A DNA stretch of 64,000 nt from Acidobacteriaceae bacterium. Its GTDB lineage: Bacteria; Acidobacteriota; Terriglobia; Terriglobales; Acidobacteriaceae. The position numbers and the translations under genes are program-made. Positions 54,443-62,396 of the stretch are shown piece by piece. Location: contig PMAT01000090.1 in NCBI GenBank assembly GCA_003152695.1, forward strand, positions 55,048 to 119,047, written 5' to 3'. Every line of letters begins with the position of its first letter. The stretch's first letter is position 1. The notes beneath the pieces were generated by a model. That model was given only the letters and a program-made list of their open reading frames with translations. It had not been told where the DNA came from and searched no databases.

Positions 54443-56767
54443 ATGGCGACGCTCTTCTCCGCAGCAGGCGCGCTACCCTCCGCGGGCCACCTTTCCTCAC
54501 TCCACCTTCGCCGCAAAAGGCGCTGTTTCAAAGCGTTGAGCGCCATGCTCGCGCTGGTCGTCCTGGCCAGCGTGGGCCAAAACGCCTTCGCGTGGAGTGC
54601 GGCCAGTCGCAAGCAGGAAGCCGCCAGCCAGTTTGCCAAGGCGGAGCAGATGCGTGAGGCGCTCAACGGCCGCCCAGAGGAGGAACGCACGCGTCGCGAC
54701 TACCAGCGTGTGGCTGACGGGTATCGCAAGGTCTATTACGTGGCGCCCGCTTCCAGCAAAGCCGACGCCAGTGTGATCGCGGTGGCCGAAATCCTGGCCG
54801 CCATGGGCCGCCAGTTTGAGCCCGGAGACAAAGACCTGCGTTCGGCCATCCGCGAGTATGAGTTCTTGCGGCGTGAGTATCCGGGCAGCAAGTACCGCTT
54901 CCAGGCGCTGTTCACTATTGGGCAGATCTACGCGGAAGACCTCGGCGATGACGCCGCCGCGCGCAGGACCTTCGAGGAATTCCTACGGCGGTATCCGCGC
55001 CAGTCCCTGGCACGGGAGGCGAAGCAAGCGCTGGCCGAGTTGGACCAACCCAAGCCGAGCAAGAAGCTTGTGGAGGAAGCGCGCGCGGAACCTGCGGATA
55101 CTCCGGCCACTCCGGCCACGGAACTCGCCTCGCAACCGGTTGCAAAGAAGTCGGGATTGCCTATGGTGACCGGCATCCGTCATTGGTCCACTCCCGATTA
55201 CACCCGGGTGGCGATTGATGTGGACCGCGAAGTGAAGTATGAAGTCGGACGCGTTCCCGACCCGGACCGCATCTTCTTCGATCTGCCCGACACTAAGCTG
55301 GCGTCGGTCCTGGTCGGCAAGAGCTTCGATGTGGAAGACGGCTTCCTGAAGAAGATCCGGGTGGCGCAGTATCAGCCGGGATACACGCGCGTCGTTTTCG
55401 AAGTTGCCGACGTCTCCGACTACTCGGCATTCCTGCTGCCCAACCCCTACCGACTCATCATTGATATCCACGGCCGCCAGCCTCATTCCAAAACGCAGGT
55501 CGCTCAGTTGGGCAAGCCCACAGTCAGCAACGAGGAGCAGGCTGCACCGGCTGGCCGCAAGGTCGAAACCACGGCGAAGTCTTCCCGCGACAGCAACGCA
55601 AAGCAGAATGCCGCCCCCAAGACGGCTAGCGGGGATGACAAAGCACTTGTTGCCGTTCAGCCAACCCGTCCGACCTCCGTTGCCACTGCGCAGTCGTCCA
55701 ACCCTCCCCATCGCAAAGTCGTCGTGGACGAAAACGATGAGGTCAGCACCGATGATCTGCCTCCGGCGATGGCGTCATCCGCAAAGCCACCCGCTGCGAA
55801 AGCAACAACCCCGCCCACCGGGGCCCGCGCGGTCAATCCGAACGACCCGCTCTTCTCCGGTCCGGGAGACAGCAAGGGTCCGGAACTGAAGGCCACCACC
55901 GAGCCCACCACCGCTCCAACCGCCGTGGCCATCGCGCCTCGCGCCAAAGCTCGTAAGAAGACCAGCAAAGTCGCAGCCCCGGACGTGCCTTCCACCCACG
56001 AGGCCGAACCCACGTCCGCGGGAGACCGCAGCTTGACCCGCGCTCTGGGGCTCAAGATTGGACGCATTGTAGTGGATGCCGGCCACGGCGGTCACGATAC
56101 CGGAACCATCGGCCCCAACGGGATCATGGAGAAGGACCTGGTTCTCGACGTGGCCTTGCGCCTGGGCCGCTTATTGGAAACTCGTCTCGGCGCCGACGTG
56201 ATCTACACCCGCGACGACGACACCTTCATTCCGCTGGAGACGAGGACCGCCGTGGCCAACGAGCATCAGGCTGACCTGTTCATCTCGGTGCACGCGAATT
56301 CCAGCCCCGACCCGTCGGCCCGCGGAGTCGAGACGTACTACCTGAACTTCACTTCCGATCCCGGTGCGCTGGAAGTCGCCGCTCGGGAGAACGCCGTCTC
56401 CCAAAAGTCAATCTTCGAACTTCAGGACTTGGTCAAGAAAATCACGTTGAAGGAGAAGATCGAGGAATCGCGCGAGTTGGCCAGCGACGTACAGCAATCG
56501 CTCTACGGCGGATTGGCCAGCAAGCGATCCACTCTGCGCGACCGCGGCGTCAAGAAAGCACCCTTCGTGGTGCTGATTGGCGCGAACATGCCGAGCATCC
56601 TGGCGGAAATCTCGTTTGTTTCCAATCCTGCCGATGCCGCCAAGCTGGAAACTCCGGAGTATCGGGAGAAGATCGCCGAGTCGCTATACAAGGGCATCGC
56701 GAAGTATGCCGGTGGCCTCAGTGGCGTGAAAGTGGCCTCCAAGCTCAGCAAGCCCAGCGGAGAATAG
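54443..56767 (+). CDS. N-acetylmuramoyl-L-alanine amidase (AmiC-type) with N-terminal TPR-like region
   Basis: A 774-residue enzyme. A basic start and hydrophobic segment (AMLALVVLASVGQNAFA, about 34-50) form a signal peptide. Then come TPR/YbgF-like helices (about 55-200, e.g. FTIGQIYAEDLGDDAAARRTF), an AMIN domain (about 235-350: IRHWSTPDYTRVAIDVD ... YRLIIDIHG), a Pro/Ala/Lys-rich linker and the Amidase_3 domain. Zinc ligands lie in VVDAGHGGHDTG, the Glu of LETRTAV and SVHANSS; the catalytic Glu lies in ILAEISFVSN. It removes peptides from peptidoglycan, typically at septation. ATG at 54545 could give a shorter form beginning at the signal segment. Confidence 0.9.
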   Translation: MATLFSAAGALPSAGHLSSLHLRRKRRCFKALSAMLALVVLASVGQNAFAWSAASRKQEAASQFAKAEQMREALNGRPEEERTRRDYQRVADGYRKVYYVAPASSKADASVIAVAEILAAMGRQFEPGDKDLRSAIREYEFLRREYPGSKYRFQALFTIGQIYAEDLGDDAAARRTFEEFLRRYPRQSLAREAKQALAELDQPKPSKKLVEEARAEPADTPATPATELASQPVAKKSGLPMVTGIRHWSTPDYTRVAIDVDREVKYEVGRVPDPDRIFFDLPDTKLASVLVGKSFDVEDGFLKKIRVAQYQPGYTRVVFEVADVSDYSAFLLPNPYRLIIDIHGRQPHSKTQVAQLGKPTVSNEEQAAPAGRKVETTAKSSRDSNAKQNAAPKTASGDDKALVAVQPTRPTSVATAQSSNPPHRKVVVDENDEVSTDDLPPAMASSAKPPAAKATTPPTGARAVNPNDPLFSGPGDSKGPELKATTEPTTAPTAVAIAPRAKARKKTSKVAAPDVPSTHEAEPTSAGDRSLTRALGLKIGRIVVDAGHGGHDTGTIGPNGIMEKDLVLDVALRLGRLLETRLGADVIYTRDDDTFIPLETRTAVANEHQADLFISVHANSSPDPSARGVETYYLNFTSDPGALEVAARENAVSQKSIFELQDLVKKITLKEKIEESRELASDVQQSLYGGLASKRSTLRDRGVKKAPFVVLIGANMPSILAEISFVSNPADAAKLETPEYREKIAESLYKGIAKYAGGLSGVKVASKLSKPSGE

Positions 56768-56842
56768 GACGCGTACGCCGGCGCCTTCCTGGAAACTTTG
56801 CCCCTGTCGCAGTAGTCTAATTCTGTAGGTCCTTGACCCTCC

Positions 56843-57916
56843 ATGTTGTCCTGTCGCCTAAAACGTTTTCTCGTTGCCGTTGTTTTGTCGGTTGTGCTGG
56901 GGAGCGTCGCATTCGCGTCCGGCGCCAACGACTTCCTGCCGCAGTCCTTCGCCGGCTGGACCAAGTCCGGCCCGGTGCAGTCAACCATCGATCCGGCGAA
57001 TGCCGATGCCGCTTATCCCGCGGTTCTGAAGGAGTACGGCTTCGCCGACGCCGAGACGGCAATCTACATCCGCGCCGATGGACGCAAGCTGACCGTGAAG
57101 GCGGCAAGATTCAACGACGCTTCCGGAGCCTACGGCGCCTTCACCTTTTATCGCCAGCCGTCGATGGGGACGGAACGGATTGGCACCAAAGCCGCGTCGG
57201 CGAACCAGCGCATTCTGTTCTTCCGCGACAACGTTCTGGTCGAAGCTGATTTCGATCGCCTGACCGAAATGTCCGCCGCTGAATTGCGGGAGCTCGCGGG
57301 GATGTTGCCCGCCGCCAAGGCTCCCACCGAAAACCTACCGAGTCTTCCCGAGTACTTGCCGAAGAGCCACGCTGTGGAAAACTCGGCAAAATATATCCTC
57401 GGCCCGCAGGCGTTGATGGCGCAGAAGGGGCTGCTCACTCCCGAGCAGGTTGACTTCAGCCATGATCCCGAAATTCTGATGCAGGATTATTCGTCCGAGA
57501 GCGGGCCTCTTACGCTCATGTTGATTCAGTATCCGACGCCGCAGATCGCCGGCGAACGCCTGCGCGCTTTGCAAAGCGCTCAGCAGTCGTCTCCGAACGC
57601 TCTGCTTGTAAGGCGCAGCGGACCCTTGGTCGATGTCGTCACCGGCGCCGTCGGCAGCAGCGAGGCACATGCGCTTCTCAACTCCATAAACTACGAGGCC
57701 GAGGTCACGTGGAACGAAGCGACCTCGATGAGCAAGCGCGACAACATCGGCAATCTGATCCTCGCAGTGTTTGCGCTGACTGGGATCGTTCTGTTGATCG
57801 CTCTCATCTTTGGGATTTTTTTTGGCGGCATTCGCATCTTGATGAAGCGTCTTTTCCCCGACCGCGTCTTCGACCGCCCCGAGGATGTGGACATCATTCA
57901 GTTGCATCTGCAATGA
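56843..57916 (+). CDS. DUF6599-type secreted/membrane protein
   Basis: A 357-residue protein with signal peptide (FLVAVVLSVVLGSVAFASG), a two-part beta-alpha domain (FAGWTKSGPVQ; TVKAARFNDASGAYGAFTFYRQ; VLVEADFDRLTEMSAAELRELAGMLP) that fits the DUF6599 family common in Acidobacteria, and a C-terminal membrane helix (NLILAVFALTGIVLLIALIFGIFFGG in parts, about 308-332) with a basic cytoplasmic tail. Function unknown. It follows the amidase gene by 75 bp in the same direction and may be co-transcribed. Confidence 0.75.
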   Translation: MLSCRLKRFLVAVVLSVVLGSVAFASGANDFLPQSFAGWTKSGPVQSTIDPANADAAYPAVLKEYGFADAETAIYIRADGRKLTVKAARFNDASGAYGAFTFYRQPSMGTERIGTKAASANQRILFFRDNVLVEADFDRLTEMSAAELRELAGMLPAAKAPTENLPSLPEYLPKSHAVENSAKYILGPQALMAQKGLLTPEQVDFSHDPEILMQDYSSESGPLTLMLIQYPTPQIAGERLRALQSAQQSSPNALLVRRSGPLVDVVTGAVGSSEAHALLNSINYEAEVTWNEATSMSKRDNIGNLILAVFALTGIVLLIALIFGIFFGGIRILMKRLFPDRVFDRPEDVDIIQLHLQ

Positions 57917-58058
57917 CAGGCTACTTCCAGTAAACTGCTGAAAATAATGTACTTATCCTACAATTGCGAGAACACGGCAGTTTTCGGTCAATTTCCTGCA
58001 ATTCCATGAATGTTTCGTAAGTAATTGAAAATGCAGCAATTTAAGTCCTAGAAATTGC

Positions 58059-58088
58059 TTGACACGGGGTTTTCCGTGACCCTAGTAT
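58059..58088 (+). promoter_or_regulatory. Sigma-70 promoter in a long intergenic region
   Basis: TTGACA (58059-58064), 18 bp, TAGTAT (58083-58088). The next open gene starts 400 bp later, but a terminator follows after about 60 bp. Confidence 0.6.
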
Positions 58089-58093
58089 TTGTG

Positions 58094-58178
58094 CAGAAAG
58101 TTTTGACGGTTTAGCCTCCGTTGGAACTATTCTCCCTTGAAGAGAAGGCCGCCCCGTTGCCGGGTGGCCTTTTCCTTT
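58094..58178 (+). ncRNA. Candidate small RNA (about 85 nt)
   Basis: A promoter at 58059-58088 and an intrinsic terminator at 58145-58178 delimit a transcript without an open frame. Possible hairpins are around 58105-58125 (GACGG...CCGTT) and 58130-58147 (TTCTCCCTTGAAGAGAA). No known RNA family is recognised. Existence is inferred from the signals only. Confidence 0.45.
58145..58178 (+). terminator. Intrinsic terminator of the candidate small RNA
   Basis: AAGGCCGCCC pairs with GGGTGGCCTT (10 bp, one G-U) around a 7-base loop and is followed by TTCCTTT. Confidence 0.7.
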
Positions 58179-58179
58179 G

Positions 58180-58490
58180 CGTCAAGTCGCTCAGGGCCCG
58201 AGTGGATCACGCGATGACGAGAAATTCTCGCGCGAAAAAGTTTTCCTAACTCACCCGGGCGGCCACTCAATTTGAACATTCCCTTCATTCCAATGTTTCT
58301 CAGCGCGCCATATTGCTCCAGTTGCGATGCATTTTACTTTCGGTGAGGAATCCGATGTGGCGATCTGGACAAACCATCACAGAGGAACACCCTCTCCGCT
58401 GCCTCTGATGCAAGATGCCGAATCCATTTGTCTCCGGCAGTTCCGAACCCAATCACCCCTCACGCGAATCCAAGTCTCTTGACCCCTACC
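58180..58490. other. Leader region of the ABC exporter gene
   Basis: About 310 bp without a clear gene. A 17-codon frame (58355-58408) with GGTGAGGA before its ATG is the only open frame with a ribosome binding site; its product (MWRSGQTITEEHPLRCL) is not recognised. Confidence 0.35.
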
Positions 58491-60371
58491 ATGCATTTCA
58501 TGCATTCCACATCAGCGAAGCCGGCAAAGAAAACTGAGATATTCAAGGCGCTGCCCGAAGTCTGGCAACTGATTCGGCCACGCCGCGCCCTGCTCGCGCT
58601 GGGCCTGGGACTGATGATCATCAACCGCGTCTCCGGGCTGGTGCTTCCGGCTTCCACCAAATACCTGGTGGACGACATCATCGGTAAGCGCCATCTCAAA
58701 TTGCTCTATCCGCTGGTGGGGGTGGTTCTGCTGGCGACGCTCATCCAGGGCCTCACGTCGTTTGCGCTCACCCAGACGCTCTCCAAGGCGGCTCAGAAGC
58801 TCATCGCCGAGTTGCGCCGTCGGGTGCAAGAGCACGTCGGGCGGCTGTCCATTTCTTATTACGACGCCAACAAGACCGGCATCCTGGTTTCGCGCATCAT
58901 GAGCGACGTCGAGGGCGTGCGCAACCTCATTGGCACCGGTCTGGTGGACTTCGCTGGCGGGTTGCTCACTGCGGTTATCGCCTTCGCTGTGCTGATCCGC
59001 ATCAGCCCGATCATGACCGCCATTGCGTTCGGCTTTCTCGGAATATTTGGATTCGGCCTCCGCAAAGCTTTTCGTACCATCCGCCCCATCTTCCGGGAGC
59101 GCGCCAAGATCAACGCTGAGGTCACCGGGCGTCTGACGGAATCGCTGGGAGGGGTGCGGGTGGTTAAGGGCTATCACGCCGAGCAACGCGAGCACGAGGT
59201 GTTCAGCTCGGGGGTCGAGCGCCTGCTGCAAAATGTCTTTCGCACCCTGACCGCAACCTCGGTCATGAGCCTGTCGTCTTCCACTCTCATGGGGGTCATC
59301 GGCGCGATCGTCATGTTCATGGGAACCCGCCAGATTCTGGCAGGGAAGCTGACCCTGGGCGGATTCTTCACCTACACCATGTTTCTCGGATATCTGGCCG
59401 CGCCACTGTTTCAGGTTGTCGGTATCGGCACCCAGATCACGGAAGCCCTCGCCGGTCTGGAACGCACTCGCGAAGTTCTCGACGAGGTTCCCGAAAACGA
59501 AGACCCCAAGCGGACCGTCACGCTTCCCGAGATCCGCGGCGACGTCACCTTCCAGGATGTCACCTTCGCCTACGAGCAGAAGAAAACTGTCCTGCACGAC
59601 ATCTCGTTTCGCGCCCGGCCGGGTACGGTGACAGCGCTGGTCGGATCCTCGGGATCGGGCAAGTCCACCATCATCGGCTTGATTGCCGCCTTCCACACCC
59701 CCAACCAGGGCAAGATTCTGGTAGATTCGGTCGATCTCTCCACCGTCCGGCTGGAGTCGTACCGCACCCAACTGGGCATGGTCTTGCAGGATTCGTTTCT
59801 GTTCGACGGAAGCATTCGCGAGAACGTGGCCTTTTCCAAACCCCATGCGACGGAGCAGGAGATTCTCCGGGCTTGCGCCATCGCCCGCGTGGACGAGTTC
59901 GCGGAGAAGTACGAGCTGAAGTACGACACCATCATCGGCGAGCGCGGCGTGAAGCTGTCCGGCGGCCAGCGCCAGCGCGTTTCCATCGCGCGCGCCATCC
60001 TGGCGGACCCGCGCATCCTGATTCTCGATGAAGCCACTTCCAGTCTCGACTCCGAATCGGAAGCCCTGATCCAGGAAGGACTCTCCTACCTCATGCAAGG
60101 GCGCACCACGTTTGTCATCGCCCATCGGCTCTCCACTATTCGCCGGGCGGACCAGATCCTGGTGGTCGAGGAAGGACGAATCGTCGAGCACGGCAACCAT
60201 CAATCGCTTTACCAGTTCGGTGGCCGCTACTACGAGCTGTACACCAAGCAACATGGCATCGAACAGAATCTCTTCCTGGCCCCCGGAGAAGGGGACACGA
60301 CCGAAGAGTCCGCTGCGGTGGTGGCGGAGGGAATCGCGGCCGATCCCGATCCGACGACGCTGCTGCGCTAA
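58491..60371 (+). CDS. ABC exporter, MsbA-like half-transporter
   Basis: About 626 residues: six membrane helices (about 40-310, e.g. LIRPRRALLALGLGLMIINRVS, GLVDFAGGLLTAVIAFAVLI) and a C-terminal ATPase with Walker A LVGSSGSGKSTII (about 384), Q-loop VLQDSFLFDG, signature LSGGQRQRVSIARAI and Walker B ILILDEATSSLDSE, then the H-loop VIAHRLSTI. It acts as a homodimer that exports lipids, lipid A or drugs through the cytoplasmic membrane. The ATG at 58491 is chosen; the frame is open to TTG at 58428. The glycosyltransferase gene further down is of the ArnT type, so a lipid substrate is plausible. Confidence 0.88.
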   Translation: MHFMHSTSAKPAKKTEIFKALPEVWQLIRPRRALLALGLGLMIINRVSGLVLPASTKYLVDDIIGKRHLKLLYPLVGVVLLATLIQGLTSFALTQTLSKAAQKLIAELRRRVQEHVGRLSISYYDANKTGILVSRIMSDVEGVRNLIGTGLVDFAGGLLTAVIAFAVLIRISPIMTAIAFGFLGIFGFGLRKAFRTIRPIFRERAKINAEVTGRLTESLGGVRVVKGYHAEQREHEVFSSGVERLLQNVFRTLTATSVMSLSSSTLMGVIGAIVMFMGTRQILAGKLTLGGFFTYTMFLGYLAAPLFQVVGIGTQITEALAGLERTREVLDEVPENEDPKRTVTLPEIRGDVTFQDVTFAYEQKKTVLHDISFRARPGTVTALVGSSGSGKSTIIGLIAAFHTPNQGKILVDSVDLSTVRLESYRTQLGMVLQDSFLFDGSIRENVAFSKPHATEQEILRACAIARVDEFAEKYELKYDTIIGERGVKLSGGQRQRVSIARAILADPRILILDEATSSLDSESEALIQEGLSYLMQGRTTFVIAHRLSTIRRADQILVVEEGRIVEHGNHQSLYQFGGRYYELYTKQHGIEQNLFLAPGEGDTTEESAAVVAEGIAADPDPTTLLR

Positions 60372-60485
60372 GGCGAGTCGAATGTTCCCCCTGCCGGATG
60401 GGCCACATCTCGCTTCTGACGACCCACGAAGATGCTGTATCATCAGGACTTTCGCGCTGTAATTGGTGTGCACTGACGAGTCGAT

Positions 60486-62285
60486 ATGGACCAACGCAGT
60501 TTCCAGAAGCTGCTGCGCCGCACGGTTCTGATACCCGTGGCAGTGCTGTTGCTGCTCACCGCGACCCTGGTGGTTGAGATCCTTGGCCTGACTACCTCTT
60601 TTGGTTGGGTTGACCACGCCGACCAAGTCATCGCCGATACCAGGCAGTTGATGCGATCCATGACCGACCTGGAGTCCGAACTTCGTGGCTTCTTTCTGAC
60701 CGGCGACCAGTCTTTTCTCGACGCTTATAACTCGGCCAAGGCAGGAGTGCTCGAACAACTGACGGTCCTGGACCACCTTACCAGCGACAATCCCGGTCAA
60801 CAGCGTCGCCTGCAGGAACTTCGCGATCTCGACCTCCGCTGGATCCAATATTCGGAGCGGTTGTTACCGCAACCGGGCGCTCGATCTCTCTCGCCTCAAG
60901 AATTCACTGCCGGCAAACAGTTGATGGACCAGGTCCGGGCCAAGCAGCGCGAGATCCTGGACACGGAGCAACACTTACATGAAGTTCGCCACCGCCGTGC
61001 CACGCTGCTAGGTAATGTTGTCATCGCTACCGCCGCGGTGCTAGGGCTCCTCACGGTCCTCCTGCTGTTCACGCTGACCCGGCGCGAGCTGTTTGCGCTT
61101 TCTTCCACCTACGATAAGCATCTCAAAGCCGAAGCGGAGAAAACGCGGCTCTTACAAGAAAGCCGTGAGTCGTATCGCATCACCCTCACCAGCCTGGGCG
61201 ATGCCGTCGTCGCCGCCGACGCTTCGGGGAACGTGTCGTTCCTCAACCCTGTCGCCGAAAAACTCACCGGCTGGGACTACCAGGTAGCCAGCGGCCGGCC
61301 ACTGCGTGAAGTCTTGCGCCTTATTGACGAAAGGACCCGTACCGAACTTGAAGATCAGGTCGCGCTGCTGCACCGCTCGCCAGGGGTGGTGAACGTTTCC
61401 AGCCACGCTGCCCTCATCAGCCGTTCTGGAGCGGAATATCCGATTGAGCTGACGGGATCGCCGATCCTGGACGATCGTAACCAGCTCGCCGGAATTGTGC
61501 TCGTCTTTCGCGATATCACGCAGCGTCGCCAGACGGAGCAGATCCTACGCTCGAGCGAGCGCCTGACGTCGGCTGGACGCCTATCCGCCACCATTGCCCA
61601 CGAAATCCGCAATCCGCTCGACACCGTTTCCAACCTCATCTATCTGCTGCGCCACGAACCGCAATCCAGCATGGTTGCGAGTCAGTACCTGGAGCTGGCC
61701 AGCGAGGAACTGGCCCGCATCGCGCAGATCACGGGGCAACTCCTGACCTTCCACCGCGAAGCGCACGCCCCGGTGGAGGTGGATCTTGCCAACGTGCTGC
61801 AAAGTGTGCTGGTTTTGTTTGCGCCGCAAATCCGCAAGGGCCACATCGACGTCGAGCAGCGCTTGGAAGCGGCGCCCCCGGTGCGAGGATTTCCCGGCGA
61901 ACTGCGGCAGGTATTCTCAAACCTGGTAGGCAATGCCATCGACGCGATGCCCGACGGGGGCAAGCTAATTCTGCATTTGCGCCAATCCAGTCTCACCTCC
62001 GATCCGGCGCGGCGGGGGGTGCGCATTACCATACTCGACACCGGCGCAGGCATCCCCACCGGAGTCCGCAAGAACCTTTTTGCTCCCTTCTTCACCACCA
62101 AAGGGGAAAAGGGTACGGGCTTGGGCCTTTGGGTGAGCCGCGGCATCATCGAAAAGCATGAGGGGACGATTCATCTCGCCAGCCGCAGGCGAGCTGGCAA
62201 AAGTGGGACCGCCTTTTCGGTATTTCTCCCCTTGGAGCAGGAACTGGGATTGCTCGACGTGCCGAACATGCCACCGGCAGCGTAG
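60486..62285 (+). CDS. Sensor histidine kinase with CHASE3 and PAS domains
   Basis: A 599-residue kinase: N-terminal membrane helix (VLIPVAVLLLLTATLVVEIL), a CHASE3-type four-helix extracellular domain (about 30-180: LMRSMTDLESELRGFFLTGDQSFLDAYNSAK in parts), a second membrane helix (VVIATAAVLGLLTVLLLFTL), PAS (ITLTSLGDAVVAADASGNVSFLNPVAEKLTG in parts), HisKA with RLSATIAHEIRNPLDTV, and the ATPase (NLVGNAIDAMPDGGKL, GTGLGLWVSRGIIEKHEG). No receiver domain and no regulator gene beside it. Signal unknown; CHASE3 sensors detect small external molecules or envelope states. Confidence 0.9.
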   Translation: MDQRSFQKLLRRTVLIPVAVLLLLTATLVVEILGLTTSFGWVDHADQVIADTRQLMRSMTDLESELRGFFLTGDQSFLDAYNSAKAGVLEQLTVLDHLTSDNPGQQRRLQELRDLDLRWIQYSERLLPQPGARSLSPQEFTAGKQLMDQVRAKQREILDTEQHLHEVRHRRATLLGNVVIATAAVLGLLTVLLLFTLTRRELFALSSTYDKHLKAEAEKTRLLQESRESYRITLTSLGDAVVAADASGNVSFLNPVAEKLTGWDYQVASGRPLREVLRLIDERTRTELEDQVALLHRSPGVVNVSSHAALISRSGAEYPIELTGSPILDDRNQLAGIVLVFRDITQRRQTEQILRSSERLTSAGRLSATIAHEIRNPLDTVSNLIYLLRHEPQSSMVASQYLELASEELARIAQITGQLLTFHREAHAPVEVDLANVLQSVLVLFAPQIRKGHIDVEQRLEAAPPVRGFPGELRQVFSNLVGNAIDAMPDGGKLILHLRQSSLTSDPARRGVRITILDTGAGIPTGVRKNLFAPFFTTKGEKGTGLGLWVSRGIIEKHEGTIHLASRRRAGKSGTAFSVFLPLEQELGLLDVPNMPPAA

Positions 62286-62396
62286 TGATTAGCGACTACT
62301 AGAACACGATGACGCAGGTTGGGCCACGCAAGTTGTAGAATAGACCTCCTTTGCCACTCGGTGGCTCCTTTATAATGGGCTCCTGTCGAACCAAGA

